A stretch of DNA of 64,000 bases. Origin: Casuarius casuarius (lineage: Eukaryota; Chordata; Aves; Casuariiformes; Casuariidae). The stretch spans positions 7,402,837-7,466,836 of the forward strand of contig PTFA01000010.1 of NCBI GenBank assembly GCA_003342895.1, read 5' to 3'. Positions 13,595 to 24,850 of the stretch are shown piece after piece. The position numbers were made by a program, and so were the translations under genes. How positions within the stretch are numbered: the first letter of the stretch is position 1; each line of letters opens with the position of its first letter. The notes below the pieces were generated by a model. It saw only the letters and a list, made by a program, of their open reading frames with translations. It was not told where the DNA came from and searched no databases.

Positions 13595-16500
13595 AAGCAA
13601 GTCATTCTCCTGTGAATATTGCCTGGGAACAGCCTGGACATTGGCAAGAGGGTGGAAGAGCTAGGTGACATTTGCAGCTGAGCTCCGGATCAGGGAGAAA
13701 ACATGTTGCTGCAAGATCATGCAAGATCTACCCAAAAGACAGGTGACAAGGAAGGAATGAGGCAGAAAAGGATTCTTTGATAGCCACCAAGGTGTTAAAA
13801 CAAAGGGTTAACAAAATGGAGACTCCTCTCCTGCCCCCCACCACTGGGAACGTAGAGCTTCTGGGAGAAGTGCAGGGCTTCCAACAGTTTGAACAAGCAA
13901 GACATTGCTCATCACAGATCCCCCTTCCCTCAGGACATCGGGGCTTTAAGGGTCAAACCTTTTACCACTTCAGCAGCCCCAGACATTCAGAAACCATGAA
14001 TCAGGGCCTCAGAAGTCATAAGTCTGAGTCTGACTTCAACTTTCCAATATTTTCAAAGCATCCTCACGCATTCTCTCTTTCTCTCTTTTTTTTACATGAA
14101 CAGTAAGATTCTTTTCATATTCAGTTGACTTCAGAAGCTGGAAGTAATGACCTCTGTTTCAGAGCATAAGATGGGGGAGAGTATGACCCCCTCCACCCTT
14201 AATACTTTTTTCTTCTTTTAGGCTTGCTTACATCTCAGAATTGTACTGGTTTCAGTTTATTGCAGACTGAGATCACATGACTTCATTAAACTATGTCAAG
14301 CCAAATTTTTTAATTTTAAGAACATCTGTCCAAGTTAAAAGGAATTTAGCCCTGACCAAGAGTAGCAAATTTAGCCCTGGACACCTGCATTTTTGTACAC
14401 AGCCTTTCAAAGGCTGTTCCTCCATCCATCAAAAGCACGACTTGCTTACTTGAATGCAACAGACTGCTCCAGGCTTAAGCCTCAAGCTTCGCCTCTCCTT
14501 TTGTACATCCAAATGAACTACATAGATACATCTCAGCATGTGAATGCACTGAAGCTGGTTCAAAGTTGTCTTGCAGCAGCTTAGCCTAATTCTGACCCAT
14601 TCTCCCTTCTCCATCCCTTCACATTATCTCCCCAATCTTCCCTCACTTCCACAGGAAGGGTTGCAATGCAGTTTGAAGGAAACTAAGAGAAACACAAGGC
14701 GAGCCTGCCAGACCCCTGTGGGTATCACAGGTAAATATCCCTTCAGGTTGGCTTTTAACACTGAATAAAGGAAAACAAATTCTCTTTGTTCCCAGGCTAC
14801 TTCCAAAGGTGTACTCATAACAATCCCTCAAGGAAGGGCAGGGAAAATCTGACAACATCATGTTCATTCATGGACACTTACCCTCTCGTTCTCTTGCACA
14901 AGGGCCTAAGTCGAGCTACAGTGCTTTTCTCCCTGGCAAAAGGCAGCAGCAGTAGGCAGCCTGCTGCATGCTTTCCTCCTTTATAAAAACTGCTACAGCT
15001 TGTAAACTTTCAGTGTATACTGCTTGGATGGTCAAGGCCCCAACATGTGAAAACTCTCAAGGGCAAAAAAGGGATTTAAAATACCCACCTTAACACAGGA
15101 AATTTTAAGGGTAGCAATGGTCATTTCTGGAATGGAAATTTGTTTCTTGAGCCATAGTTTCATAACAGTTTCTGATGTAAATAGCTTTTAGCATTAAAAG
15201 ATGACAGGTTTGGCTGTCTTGTGGTTAAACTATAGGACTGAAATGAGTGATATCTCTCAGAATGAGTTACAACTGAGAGTTGTGTTTGGCAAGGACATTA
15301 AGGAATTTTTTAATTTGCTGCAAAATGGTAAAGATAGTGTTATGGGGGAAATGCAGGACTGGATAGTTCTTAGCTAAAGAAAGAGGTCTTGCCAAAGAGC
15401 TTATTCTTTCAGAGGTTCTGAGCCTTTTCATCTCCCATGACACTCTTTATAAGTGTCAGCATCAGGGTTTTTTTAAACCAAAATTTCTCTTTCTTCATTG
15501 CTGCAGAACATGCTCTGCAGTGAGTCCATTCCTATCACTGTGCATATATCTGTTTTACCAGTAGTTTGTAAACCAGTGTAGGCTGTGACCTAAGCAGACA
15601 AAAATTTGCTGAAGTGTAAACTGACATATTTGGTAGAGATGTAACAGAAAAGAGCTACAGAGGTTATTATAGTGTTGAAGACACAGGCACAGAAAAGCAG
15701 TTCCTTCCATGCAACTGCAAACCCTTAGGGCCTGCATATTATGAATTGGCTCCAAAAGCTAAGAGACTAAAATAATTCCCATAATATTTCTTCTCTCATT
15801 TGCCTTCTACAGTTTACATTTCCAAGATCTTGTCTTTAAGCACAAGAATTATGAGTTTACATTAAATATAGTGGAAGTTTAATCACATGATTCCAGGAAC
15901 AAGGCCTTAATGGGGAAAAGACAACAATTTTTTCCATGTTTGTTACTCATATCTGAAAACCACTCATACTTTACAAGTGCTGTTCTTGCAAGTAAGCCTT
16001 TGGATAACCCAGAGACAGAAGCATGCAGAGCACTGCAGGACACTGGCAGGTTGTTGGGGTCAGAGACAAAAAGGGACAGAGAAGGTGTACCGGGCAAAAA
16101 TGGAAGAATTTGGGTAATGGGGGCTGCAGGGGTGCCATGAACTGCCCTGGGCCCCTCACAGATGGTTCCTCCCACTGTAAAATAGGTGAAAACAGGCCAG
16201 GGTGCACCAAAACTTCAACCAAAGGAACGTATAGCACCTCTGCTCAGATGGCATCTCTGCTCAGATATATGTAAGAAAGTGGCAGCAGCCAAGATAGGAG
16301 ATATGTGAGGAAATGCATCTGGAGACATGTCAGCAGGGACCCCTGAGGGGACAGCGGCCTGCGGAGGCCCCATGCCAGAGCAAGGACACTGAGAGGCCCA
16401 GAGCAGAACCCACTAACAAGTGAACGGCAGTTGATATAAGCCATTATGCACTTAACCCCAACCACCTGCACCGCCTGCTGCCTCAAAGGGATCAAGAGGG

Positions 16501-19500
16501 ACTGTGTAACTCATGGCAAAAAAAGGAGGGGTGGGGGGGGTTGAGACTAGGGCAGGTGTTTGACCGAAGCTGAGCCTGGGGAGTGGAGAGGAAAGGTGTT
16601 TCCCTAAGTGTTTAATTGTCTTTTTTTCCTCAACAGCCAAATCAGAGACTGAAAGTTTGTGTTAACTGGCAATAAATTAAGTAACAATTCCTCAAGTGAG
16701 ACTGTTTTGCCTGCAACAGGAGGCTGTAGAGCAGTCTTTCCACTGCCCCATCCCTGTTGCTGAATGGCAACAAAGGGCTCTTTTTTTGTTCTCCCCCTCA
16801 AGAAAAAAAAACATAAAAACAAAAAAGCCCCCAAATCGCACCCATGTTTTATCCACATAATAGCTATTTCAAGAGCTGCAAAACTTTCCTCCTGCTTCCT
16901 GCCTCAAACTGGTGCAAAATACATCATCTAGTATGCTTTCTAGGTCTAGTCCTCTAAATTTGGTGAGGCCAAGGAGCTATTCCCTTATAAGGTTCATTTT
17001 GCAACTGCCTGCTTCTTGCTATGTCTCCCTGCCTTCCCACTGTTATACTTTGCCCTAACTTTCCTTACTTCTTTCCAGGGAATTGGGTAGTTTCCCAAGT
17101 AGCTTTGTTTCTTTAAATTTATGTCATTCATTCCCTCAAAGACCTGAAATTATAAACAGCTGTCTACAAAAATCACAATTGTGCTTCTAGAGTAACCCAC
17201 GTTAAGGACGCCCAGAGAGGGTTAAGACTTCAGCCTGTGTCCAGGGACGGAGACAGGAGTGCAGGAAACAAAGATCCTGTTTCAATGTACCTTACCCCAG
17301 CATGAACAATAGAGGGATATATGGGATGTACAGCCAATTCCTTATGAAGAAAATGCCTCTCTTGGTTTATTCAGGAGGCTACAGAAAACCGAAAAAAAAA
17401 ACCCCAACAGTGAAGTAGGTTCCCTGCTGAGCCCCCAAGTACCCGACCACGTGGCAGAAGGAAAGGCTTTGCAAAGCCACCTATGCAGATGCCCATGAAG
17501 CTTGCCAAGGAGCAGATGCCTTGGACAGTAAATTAGCTTCTATGGTTGGCCTCTGGGGCTGTATATGACTGACATCCAAAAATGCAGAGATGAGGGGAGA
17601 GGGTCACTGGCATTGAGCTCTAATTTGAATAGCACCTGGCCAGCAGCAGCCTTTTCAGTAAGAAATGTTATTGCATTAACCCATCAAGATTTCTCAGACT
17701 TTTATGCTTTTCTCTTGCTTCTGCATAAAGATTATTTTTGTTAGCAAAATTAGCTCTAAATAAAAACCAAAGCTATATCCCTGCAAACTTTCAGGAACAT
17801 CCTGTGGAGAAAAGCAATTGCTAAGTGAGAAACATAACAGACTGTTAGTGTGAATGCTTTTAAGGTCTAACTTCTGCATCACTGTTTAGATGAGCATATT
17901 ATTTTAGACTTGTTTTTTTCCTACAAGTGCAGTGATGACACTGGCCAATTGATATTCAGTGTCTCCCATCCACCAATATCCATGTGTCTTCAGCATTCCT
18001 ATTCATAACACCAGTGCCCATTTTGGTACTTCTGTCTGCCAAATGAGAGCTCTTTTCTACTTCATGCAGCCACAACTGTCATATCATACACTTGAAAATG
18101 CAGGATCCCAACTTGCAAATGATTGTTACAATCTCAGCAACACAGACTTTGCTTTTTAAACCAGCTACTGTACAAACATTACCCAGTTTAAAAAGCAAAG
18201 TCTGTTAGTCTGTTTTCTCTCTTAAAAACTTGGTATTTTCATTCATGAGATAAAGCACTTAATCTCCTGCAAATGGTATTCCCTACATGTGAACCACTGT
18301 CCATTAGACAGATATCTAGCAGACTATTCTTCCGGAACGAATGCACCTGCATTTGTTTTCCATGTGGGAAAGACAGGCAGGCAAGCGCAGATACCCCACC
18401 ACTCCCTTCTTTTTCACTCTTTCATTAACAATTTTAGAGAATCTTGGAAATTATAAATTTAGAATGGAAACGGAAGACAACTTACTTACAAACAATGTTA
18501 TCCTGGGACTTTGTATACAGTTTTCATTGAAATATCTATCGAAATGCAACTGTGTCATGACAAAGATATCTGACAGCTTTTATTTTCTGACTCAGTCTAC
18601 AGCTTAGATGAAACTTAGCAGTGCCTGCAGAAGTGCTGTTTTCCCTTATGTTTAGACAGGCCATACTGTGTGTTTTAAAGAGAAGAAACATTTGTTTTCA
18701 TCTTATAAGCTAATAACAAAGAAAGAACAAAAGCAACATCTTCACAAGAGTCAGTGCACCTTTCCCCTGTAACTGTCTTTAAGGTCCAACTGTATATTGC
18801 AGCAGGAAGGGGAAAGGGGAAAGGGAAGTGGAAAAGACTTCTCCATTTAATGGTGCAGCACTAGAAAAACAATCCAGGAATAGAACAACCATATTTCAAA
18901 AACTGACCCCCCCCACCAAGGTTGCGAGTATATGAGGAAAAAAACCCCAAAACTTTGGAAATGTGTGTTGCTATCACCACTACCAGCTCCTCCATTTCTA
19001 ACTTACTGGATATCCCAGAAATGTCTAGGTGTGGAAGATTTCATCCCAACAATTCAAAGTCAAAAGCCCTGTGTGCATTCTTTGACAAGTCTTCAGCAGC
19101 AGTTTTACCTGATGCAGGCACTGTGCTTCCTCCTTGCCCACGCTGCTCCTGTGCCTAGGCCAAGTCCTCTAGCATATGTATTCAAGTGTTTGGATCAGGG
19201 AATTGATGCCACTGAAAAATAACGTTTTCCCCCTATTTTTCAGGCTGTTTTTCAGCTAAATAAGAATCACCCATCTGCTTCGCTGTGCAATCACACAAAC
19301 AGTAGTAGGCAAGGAGCTGGCTGCTCCTCTCGGTGGCAGCAACAAACTCTACCTGGTCGGACTGACAGTGAAACTAGAGCACAGGAAGGTATTACAGAGC
19401 CTTCGGGGTCAGAGAATAGCGTGTGTCACCCCAAACTCTCACACTGCCAGACTGCCTGCTCCAGGCAAGCACCAATCACATTTGGTATGGTGGAGGAAGC

Positions 19501-20084
19501 TCTGTTAATAAACACTTTATAGCAACATCAAAACGTCTGGAAGTGGACTGAAGCAGCAGGACATTGCGTTTCCCCAGAAGGGCATTCTGTGGCCCTCTGG
19601 CAAAAGGGAGAGGACACCACATGCAGTGGTGGACTAAGACAGGAGTGCTCAAACCTCTCTGGGCCTGTTCGCTGCTCTTCTCTACTAGCTTTACATTGGT
19701 GGAGGGGAGAAACAAGGTCCCTTTATTTTTAGCAACTGATCACCCACAACTGGCAGGATCTGTGCTGAGGATTTTTGAGAACGCATGTATACATCCATCC
19801 GAAGGTGCAATTTAATCCCAGTGCTGCAGGGTGAAGCTCCAAACTAAAAACCAATGCAAACCAGCAAAGCACAAGGTCTGCACAGAGAACAGGTGATAGC
19901 AACCACAGCGTGTTAGAGCAGAAGGCTGGAAAGACAGGCTGTGAGTGGATGCACGATACACAGCACAGTTTTCCTTCCCAAAAGGGGGAGGGGGAAATCA
20001 CTTGCTCTTGCCTTCCCAAAGGCAAATAATACCAAGGGTAAAGCCAGCCTTCCTCAAACAGACCCACGACACGGGCAGTTTCCC
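13595..20084. other. Non-coding, intergenic
   Basis: Nothing coding recognised. The perfect hairpin at 18142-18205 is the only structured feature noticed; a few purine-rich patches occur, for example 18806-18835. Confidence 0.55.
18142..18205. repeat. Perfect 20-bp inverted repeat, 24-nt loop
   Basis: Arm 18142-18161 (begins ACAGACTTTG, ends TTTTTAAAC) is the exact reverse complement of arm 18186-18205. The loop is 18162-18185. After a 4-nt internal mismatch a further CAG/CTG pair could form. It has the size of a small RNA hairpin or a tiny foldback element. Confidence 0.9.
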
Positions 20085-20520
20085 CCAGGTACACCCCCTG
20101 CCCTCCCCAGCTGCAGGCGCAGCCCCGCCGCCGCTCCTCGAGGCCAGCAGCCGCGGCGGGAGCCCCTCGCCACCACGGGCGGCATTCGGGCGCCGCCAGG
20201 CCTCTCGCCACGCCGAAACCGCCGCCCCAAACCGGGCCTCCGCGGTCACGGCTTCCCCTGCCCTCAGCGCCCGGTGCCCAGCACCGCGGAGCCCCGTGCC
20301 TAGCTCCCGCAGTGACGCGGCCGCGTAGTGGCCTCGGTGACCGTTAAACGGCCGCGCCGGGACCGCCGCACCCGCCCGCCGCCTCACGACATGGCGGCGG
20401 GCGCCCGCATGGCGCCACCTGGCGCCCAGGGCGGGCCTCAGCGGCAGCGGGGAGCTGGGCCGGGCAGGGCAGGGAGGGGGCCGTCTCGGCCGCGCTGAGG
20501 GGGTCCCGGGTCCATGTTGC
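20085..20520. promoter_or_regulatory. CpG island, probable promoter of unknown gene or non-coding RNA
   Basis: This is the only dense GC/CpG block in the window, with sharp edges against AT-rich flanks. It contains Sp1-type GGGCGGG/CCCGCCC boxes, a YY1-type ATGGCGG (20391-20397), two perfect MYB motifs just inside and beyond it (CCGTTA 20341-20346; TAACGG 20541-20546), and a CTCF-like core on the minus strand (20413-20425, 11 of 13 consensus positions). There is no TATA box. A donor-like GGAG|GTAACG at 20538-20539 could end a first exon on the + strand. The long minus-strand frame here (19998-20606) looks like a base-composition artefact. It might be an alternative BCL2L14 promoter, a lncRNA promoter or a bidirectional start. 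Confidence 0.6.
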
Positions 20521-22789
20521 AGATCTGCCTCTGCTGGAGGTAACGGCTCAGAGAGAGAAGCCAAAACCGTCATCTTGCAAGCAAAAGCACCAGCCCCCCT
20601 CCCCACCAGGCGTTAGTGTCTGGGGTGAATCGGCAGGCTGATTTGCGCTATTTCCATTCTGCTGTGGCAAGGCAGCTCACCTGAGCTTGATTAAAAGTGG
20701 CATTAAGAACCACTTTCTTCGAGTCTCAGGGTCACAGGGCCACCAAGCAGGGAATAAATTACTCAGGCATTATCTGCTGCTCTCATTGCACCTGCCCCGT
20801 GTTTTGGCTTTGTGTTGGGAGCAACATCACCTTGAGCCTCCCAGGGCACTGGGCAGCTGCATCTCTCTCCCCTTCTCCCCGCTTGGTAGGTTTGGCTTCC
20901 CTTTCCTCCACCACACACAAAAAAAGGAGAAAGCAGTAGATTATTTCCTGGGAAAAGCTTGCAACTTTGTCACTCTCCTGTACTAGGCTCAAACATTCCC
21001 CCTAGTCAAGATGAGGGCAGTCTAATGTATATAGATGCAGGCTTTTTGCACATCTCCCTCTCTCTTGCATCATTTCAGCAATGCCTCAAATCTCCTGCCA
21101 CTGCCGTATGGATGTAATTCATGTGCCTCAGCTGCTGCAAGGTTACAGGCCATTTTGATACAGAGAGTAAATTCACCAAAATACTCAAGTCACAGACAGG
21201 ACAGTTCCACAGCAGACGCACAGAAATTTCCAACAGCAGAGAATAATCCAGCTGGTAGATTAAACTAGCCAGCTCAGGTATTGGTAACATACAGCACTAA
21301 CACAGAGAGTTTGCAGGGGAAAGGCTAATTTACCCCCCCTCAAGAAACAGCCTTCCCTCCAAAATTAAAAATCCTTGCTGCACTACTCCTTGTCTGACAC
21401 CGTTACTGAACTGAGAGCCTGCAAGGTACATTTGCTTGCCGTGGAGCACAAGGATGACAATTCAGGAGAGCCCAGCCTGTGAGGGAATAGCGAGCTAGCA
21501 CCCAGCTGTGCCTGTGTGAAGGAAAAGGGAATAGATAGGGCTGGGGGGGGGGGGGGGGGGGGGGGGGCGGGTGTGAGGTGACTCTGTTGCTGAAAGATGA
21601 AAACAGGCACAGTATAGCACAGGCCAGGCTTGAGCTAGGACAGGATCCCCCGTGCCTGTGGCAGGGGTGCAGGGAGGCTCCAGGCAACACTAGTCAGGGC
21701 CAGGCTCCAGCATGCTCAGCTCTGGCCTCAAGAAGCCATCAAGGAGCAGCAGGAGTGGATCTACTTCACAAGCTGGGAGACCAGGGTGATCCCAGCACAG
21801 GCAGTGCCCTCACCAATGTGGGCACAGTCCCATAGTACCCAAACAGGGCAGAGCATTGATAACAGAATCCAACTACAGCCCCGGACAAAACCAGCAGGTC
21901 TGATCTTTAAGTGGAGCTCCTGGGGCAATGGGCTGCAGTTGTGTGGGTAGAGGTCTCAGGTGAGGCTGTTCAGGGCAATTAAGGCCTATCAGTGCACTCA
22001 GGGCCCAGACCTGAGTTCTCATAGGCAGAAAAACAAATCAGCTTTGAAGAGAGAGATGATCTGGAAGATGCTAGGGCACTTAGAATGACTGGGTTTTCTT
22101 TTTGTTTTTTTTTTTTTAAGAGAAGTCTCTTTTTTCCCCTATTCTGCTTCCTGTCCTCTTACATTCAATAAAGTTACTTAAGTGGCACTTTTCTTCTGAT
22201 TTCTTCCAAGGTTAAAATGTGACTTGATATCCTTTCATTCAAGAGACTGTTCCACCCATCAGTGAATGCAGGTACTACTGTAGTGAAATTTATGGCTCTA
22301 ACCCACCTTTGGTAATTAAGCAGCTGTAATACTTTATGCAGTTACCATTCCAAAATCTTTGGTCTGCCCTTAGCAGGAGTTTATCACCTTCGTAACAGTA
22401 AAGTCAGCAGGCAAGGACATGTGTCCATAACTCAGCTGCTCCAATTCACTTCTCAATACAAAACTACCTTCTGCAACTTAAAGTAATATATATGTCCTGA
22501 AATAGCTGATGCATAGACACATTCTTTTTTGCTGGCTGTGAAACCACAGAATCTGTAAACTTATAAGGGTGCAGATTACACCAGCTCTCTGCATAATCTT
22601 TTCTGGTGCTGGACTACCCCTGGTGAAAAGATTTTTTCCCCCAGTGTCAACCCGAACTTGCAAATCCCAAGCTGCAACTTGTGGCTGTTGCCCATGTTGT
22701 ACTTGCGGTCACTATTAGGAAGAGTTTGGATCTGCTTTACATGTACTTGTAGGCAGCTGTTAGATAATATCTTAGCCATCTGCTTGCTA
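20521..22789. other. Non-coding between CpG island and CR1 fragment
   Basis: Contains the G25 run (21543-21567) and moderately GC-rich sequence to about 22000. No exon recognised. Confidence 0.55.
21543..21567 (+). repeat. Homopolymer of 25 G
   Basis: An uninterrupted G run followed by CGGG. It can form a G-quadruplex; the exact length is likely to be unstable and prone to sequencing error. Confidence 0.95.
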
Positions 22790-24110
22790 GGCTAAGCAAG
22801 GCAATCTCTTTCAACCTCAACTGATAGGACATGTGCTCTTAGGCTTTTTACTATCTGACAGCCTTCTGCTGGACCCTCTTCAGTTTCTCCACATCCTGCT
22901 TCGGACTTACTGTTCCAGGTGTGGCCTCACCTGAACTGAGTAGCAGAGGGTAGTAACTTACCTTGGTCAGCTGGCCATGTTGTTCCTAATGTGGCCCAAG
23001 ATGCAGTTTGCCTTACTTGCAGTGAGAGTGCTCTGTTAGCTCTTATTCAACCTGACAACCACCATAAAACCCCCGACGTCCTTTTCAGCAGGGCTGCTGC
23101 TCAGCCAGTTGATTCCCAGCCTGTACTGATATGTAGGTCTATTGGCCTGGGGGGGGAACTTCACGCTAGTCTTTACTGAGGTCCCTCAAGAGGTTTTTGT
23201 TGGCCCTTTCCTTGAGGTTAGGAAGGTCTCTCTGTACTGAAGCTCTGCCCTTTGTGTCTGCCGCTCTGCCTGTTTTTGTGTTGTCTGCAGAGTTCCTGAG
23301 GGTGAACTCTGTGTTTGCATCCAGGTCACTGATTAAGGTGTTGAACAATATGAGTCCCAATATTGACTCCTGGGCTACTCTACCTTTTACTGGGCACTAG
23401 TCAAGTGTTGTCCCATTAATCACTATCCTTTGAGCCTGGCAGTTCAGCCAGTTTTCAAACAACCTAGCAATTTTTTTGTCTATCACATACTTTCTCAGCT
23501 TCCAAATGTGAATGCTGTAGGAGATGCTGTCAAAAGCCTTATGAAAGTCAAGGCAAGTTATATCCACCACTCTCCTCACCCACATAACCAGTCATTTCCT
23601 TATAGAAGGCAATCTCACTGGATTACTCCACAATTTTTCCAGGGACTGAGATGGGGCTGACTGGCTTTTAGTTCCCCAGGTTCTGATTCCTGCATTTTTG
23701 GAAGATGGATGTAACATCAGCCTTTTCCTTCTCCTTCCAAATCATACTGGGCCACACAGAAATCAGAGAACAGGCTCTGCATGTAAAGATTGGTGCAAAT
23801 AAGACATTGAATGCTTTTGCCTTTTCTCTGTCGTCCATCTCCAGATTGTCTCCCACATCCATCAATGGACTCATGTTTTCTTTGAATTACCTTTGGCAAG
23901 TGGCATACAGTTTGATGTAGCCCCTTGCTAATTTTAACCCAGGCTGGGCTTTGGCTTTCTGTATTTTGTCTGTACCTAAGCAATGCTTCTATACATTGCT
24001 TTCGTTGGTGCATGAAGCACTTATTGCAAAATTCCTTGTCTTCCTCCACAGTGGGATGATTTGCTCTGAGTTCTCCATGACTTCTTTTTACAAATCAGCC
24101 AGATCTCCTG
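22790..24110 (-). mobile_element. CR1-type LINE fragment, reverse transcriptase and 3' region, inactivated
   Basis: Read on the minus strand, 23585-23397 encodes DITCLDFHKAFDSISYSI, the RT block usually seen as DIIYLDFSKAFD, then a segment on the pattern of WLNC..QRVVING. 23360-23166 encodes GLILFNTLISDLD with a degenerate A/F-x-D-D (SADNTK, where ADDTK is expected) and IQRDL. The 3' part (about 22790-22960) keeps the CR1 phrase with TCCAGGTGTGGCCTCACC on the + strand. The reading frame is broken by stops and frameshifts, the catalytic DD is changed to DN, and both ends are truncated, so it is a fossil. The right edge is approximate; weaker similarity may run to about 24300. Confidence 0.85.
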
Positions 24111-24754
24111 AGCACCCTTCTGCTTCACGACTGATTCTCAGAGGAGTTTAACTGGAAATTCCTTGAATAAGCCAAAACCTGCTCTCCTACTTGGCCTCTC
24201 CTCCTTTAGGGAGGCCAAACTGCTGCTTACCTTCCCAGCCTTCCTCCAGAGCCTGAACTCCAGCAGAGGGCACGACAGGCTGAGAACAGTCATGCCTTGA
24301 ATCACCACAGTAAATTTCATCAGAGCCCTTAGAAGATAACAGCACTGGCTTTAGGACAAAATAAAGAAAATAATTAGATTTAGTTAAGCTACCCAGTTTG
24401 GAATTGCCTTGTTCTTATTAGAAGTAATATAATGCTGCAGTGCTAGAACTGGTTTGACAGTGGGAAAAGAAGGGGAAATTCCCAGCAAGTCCTTCTCTGA
24501 CAAGAGAAAGGAACGAGAAATGTAGCGGTTGATTAATGTTCAGACTTCTCCTATGGAGTTTGTTAGGGGAAAAACAATTTTTAATTTTCTGATTATTGGC
24601 CCCTATGTCTGAATGAAGTGGCCAAAGATGCTATTTGTCATGTAGCTCATGGGCTTTGATTAGGAGTAGCAGTCCAAACGTTCAGCAGCTTTCCTCATTC
24701 ACACAGTGATCAACCCAGGTTTGGTGCAGAGCAGGTAGAGGTAGCAGAAAATAT

Positions 24755-24850
24755 TGTAGACTCAGGGAGACTGTACCGTTTCTGGTTCTGTCTCTGATAC
24801 ACTGTGTGACCTCTGTGAACACATCCCACCCCTCTTTTTGTCTTGTCTGC
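24755..24850 (+). mobile_element. MIR/CORE-type SINE fragment
   Basis: TTCTGGTTCTGTCTCTGATA followed by CACTGTGTGACCTCTGTGAA matches the MIR core (CCGGCTCTGCCAC...AGCTGTGTGACCTTGGGCAA). It is short and diverged. Confidence 0.6.

Noticed and set aside
1..20000. ETV6 3' coding exon
   Set aside because: Expected on this side from gene order, but no ETS-domain or C-terminal ETV6 sequence was seen in any listed frame; a very short exon might still be missed.
20391..20498. Small 35-codon + strand frame starting ATGGCGGCG in the CpG island
   Set aside because: GC-driven Gly/Arg/Pro peptide without homology; the ATGGCGG is more simply a YY1-type motif.
19998..20606. Minus-strand 202-residue open frame over the CpG island
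   Set aside because: Ala/Arg/Pro-rich translation caused by GC content and scarce stops. No recognisable domain; the overlapping + strand frames are equally open.
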